Shown here: in pieces, positions 63,041 through 64,000 of the stretch | Numbering within the stretch: the stretch's first letter is position 1 | How the letters are laid out: each line of letters opens with the position of its first letter | DNA from: Nocardia veterana NBRC 100344 | Lineage (GTDB): Bacteria; Actinomycetota; Actinomycetes; Mycobacteriales; Mycobacteriaceae | DNA length: 64,000 nucleotides | NCBI RefSeq assembly: GCF_000308855.1 | Contig: NZ_BAGM01000006.1 | Span: forward strand, 1 to 64,000 | Direction of reading: 5' to 3' | Position numbers and translations under genes: made by a program | Notes under the pieces: model-generated | What the model was told of the DNA's origin: nothing | Databases searched by the model: none | What the model saw: only the letters and a program-made list of their open reading frames with translations

Positions 63041-64000
63041 CTGCCGTCGCCGCCCAGCGGATCACCTCGGCGGATCAGGCCCGCGCGGCGGCCGTACGGC
63101 TGGCCGCCGACTTCGCGGTCGACGCGGCGCGGCGGGACAGCTCACGGGAACTGCCGCATCGGGAACTGGACCGACTGTCGGCGAGCGGGCTGCTCGCGAT
63201 CACCGTGCCGGCCGAATTCGGTGGGGCGGATCTTCCGCCGAGTGTGGTCGCCGAGGTGTTCCGGCTGTTGGCGGCGACGGATCCGAATATCGCTCAGATC
63301 CCGCACAGCCATTTCGTCTATCTGAACCTGTTGCGGCTGGCCGGAACTCGCGCACAGCGGGAGCGGTACTTCGGGCAGGTGCTGGCGGGCGGGCGGATCG
63401 CGAACGCGCAATCCGAACGCGGGAGTGCCACGGTCGCCGAGATCGGGACGACACTGCGTCCGCAGGACGACGGTAGCTTCCGGATCGACGGAACGAAGTT
63501 CTACTGTACGGGTTCGCTCTTCGCGGATGTGCTCGCGGTGCTGACCCGATTGGACGATCCCGGACAGCGCAGCGGCCTGGAATCCGGCGAGTACATCGCC
63601 TTCCTGCCGGCCGACACGGCCGGCGTCACGATCGTGGACGACTGGAACGGTATCGGCCAGCGGACGACGGGGAGCGGCACCGTCACGCTGGACGCGGTAC
63701 GGGTGGCGAGTGATCAGCTGATCCCGCGCGCGGCCGCGGTGCGGGCGCCCACCGGATACGGCGCGTTCGCGCAATTGCTGCACGCGGCCATCGATGCCGG
63801 TATCGCCCGGGGCGCCCTCGACGCCGCCGCCGATTTCGTGCGGACGCGGAGCCGACCGTGGTTCGAAGCCGATGTGGTACGAGCTTCCGACGATCCGCTG
63901 GTGATTCAGCGCATCGGTGAGCTGGCGGTGATCGTGGCCGCCGCCGAGGCCACCCTCGAGGTGGCGGGCCGGGTGGTGGACCGGGTGATCGCGGAACCGG
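63037..64000 (+). CDS. SfnB-family sulfur acquisition oxidoreductase, cut by window
   Basis: The first 321 residues are seen; the gene continues past the right edge. The acyl-CoA-dehydrogenase fold is present: LSASGLLAITVPAEFGGADL, IPHSHFVYLNLLRLAG, FRIDGTKFYCTGSLFADVL and DDWNGIGQRTTGSGTVTLDA. SfnB-family proteins accompany SfnG and are needed for growth on dimethylsulfone, though their exact reaction is unsettled. The start ATG 63037 overlaps the sfnG stop. It is a second paralogue of the 57667 gene, with a different N-terminus. Confidence 0.9.
   Translation, partial: MTAVAAQRITSADQARAAAVRLAADFAVDAARRDSSRELPHRELDRLSASGLLAITVPAEFGGADLPPSVVAEVFRLLAATDPNIAQIPHSHFVYLNLLRLAGTRAQRERYFGQVLAGGRIANAQSERGSATVAEIGTTLRPQDDGSFRIDGTKFYCTGSLFADVLAVLTRLDDPGQRSGLESGEYIAFLPADTAGVTIVDDWNGIGQRTTGSGTVTLDAVRVASDQLIPRAAAVRAPTGYGAFAQLLHAAIDAGIARGALDAAADFVRTRSRPWFEADVVRASDDPLVIQRIGELAVIVAAAEATLEVAGRVVDRVIAEP

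Overview
The window is high-GC DNA with GTG/ATG/TTG starts, tightly packed short operons and many family markers of mycolic-acid actinobacteria: MmpL transporters, mycothiol-dependent DinB-like enzymes, F420/flavin LLM oxidoreductases, a DUF397 gene, an SSI-type protease inhibitor, a class A beta-lactamase and a wax-ester-synthase-like gene. Together these point to a Nocardia-like (Corynebacteriales) chromosome. The species is not determined here.

Left edge (1-3.5 kb). The first ~0.9 kb looks like the end of an integrated element. It stops at a 36-nt 3' fragment of a tRNA, probably tRNA-Arg, followed by that tRNA's own terminator, which is a classic attR. Beyond it lie an alpha/beta hydrolase and a gene graveyard: a VapBC-like toxin-antitoxin pair with a frameshift in each gene, and an internally deleted dienelactone hydrolase.

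3.5-15.7 kb is mostly core. It holds a mycothiol-dependent enzyme, a secreted esterase-like lipoprotein, a DUF998 membrane protein, a cytosine methyltransferase with its Vsr repair nuclease, a heterodimeric ABC exporter, a glycolipid-binding-domain protein, tyrA, the tadA pair and tRNA-Ser(CGA). Directly behind that tRNA is a small island (15.7-18.1 kb) with an integrase stub, three small genes encoding two membrane peptides and one soluble protein, and a divergent HTH-TPR regulator.

18-29.8 kb carries cutA, an LLM oxidoreductase, two tandem MmpL transporters facing a TetR/Rrf2 regulator pair with an obvious operator, and a second heterodimeric ABC exporter whose two genes are separated by a 25-codon ORF flanked by an 18-bp duplication. 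29.8-33.9 kb is a queuosine neighbourhood: tgt, a YhhQ-type precursor transporter and gluQRS (with DUF309), suggesting salvage followed by glutamylation of Q34 in tRNA-Asp. 34-38.5 kb has an orphan DUF397 gene, a WS/DGAT-like acyltransferase and helR, preceded by a near-perfect rifamycin-associated element. This predicts rifamycin-inducible release of RNA polymerase.

38.5-44 kb is a run of regulator/effector pairs, most with visible operators: MarR-mycothiol enzyme, MFS-ArsR and HxlR-quinone oxidoreductase. An SSI-family inhibitor with proline at P1 follows. 44-48.8 kb has tRNA-Ser(GGA), a Pro-rich membrane protein, the SRP RNA, the aspartate aminotransferase AspT, a methyltransferase and an HhH-GPD repair protein. 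48.9-51.5 kb is a PadR-controlled carotenoid oxygenase unit. After an SsuD-like monooxygenase come two tandem paralogous secreted glycine-rich proteins, then a class A beta-lactamase divergent from a LysR gene that is followed by a second beta-lactamase-fold hydrolase. The right end (57.6-64 kb) is an organosulfur-scavenging operon: two DszC/SfnB-like flavoenzymes, an NtaA/DszA-type LLM monooxygenase, a styrene-monooxygenase-like enzyme and SfnG. Its last gene is cut by the window edge. No CRISPR array, prophage structural genes or insertion sequence was seen.
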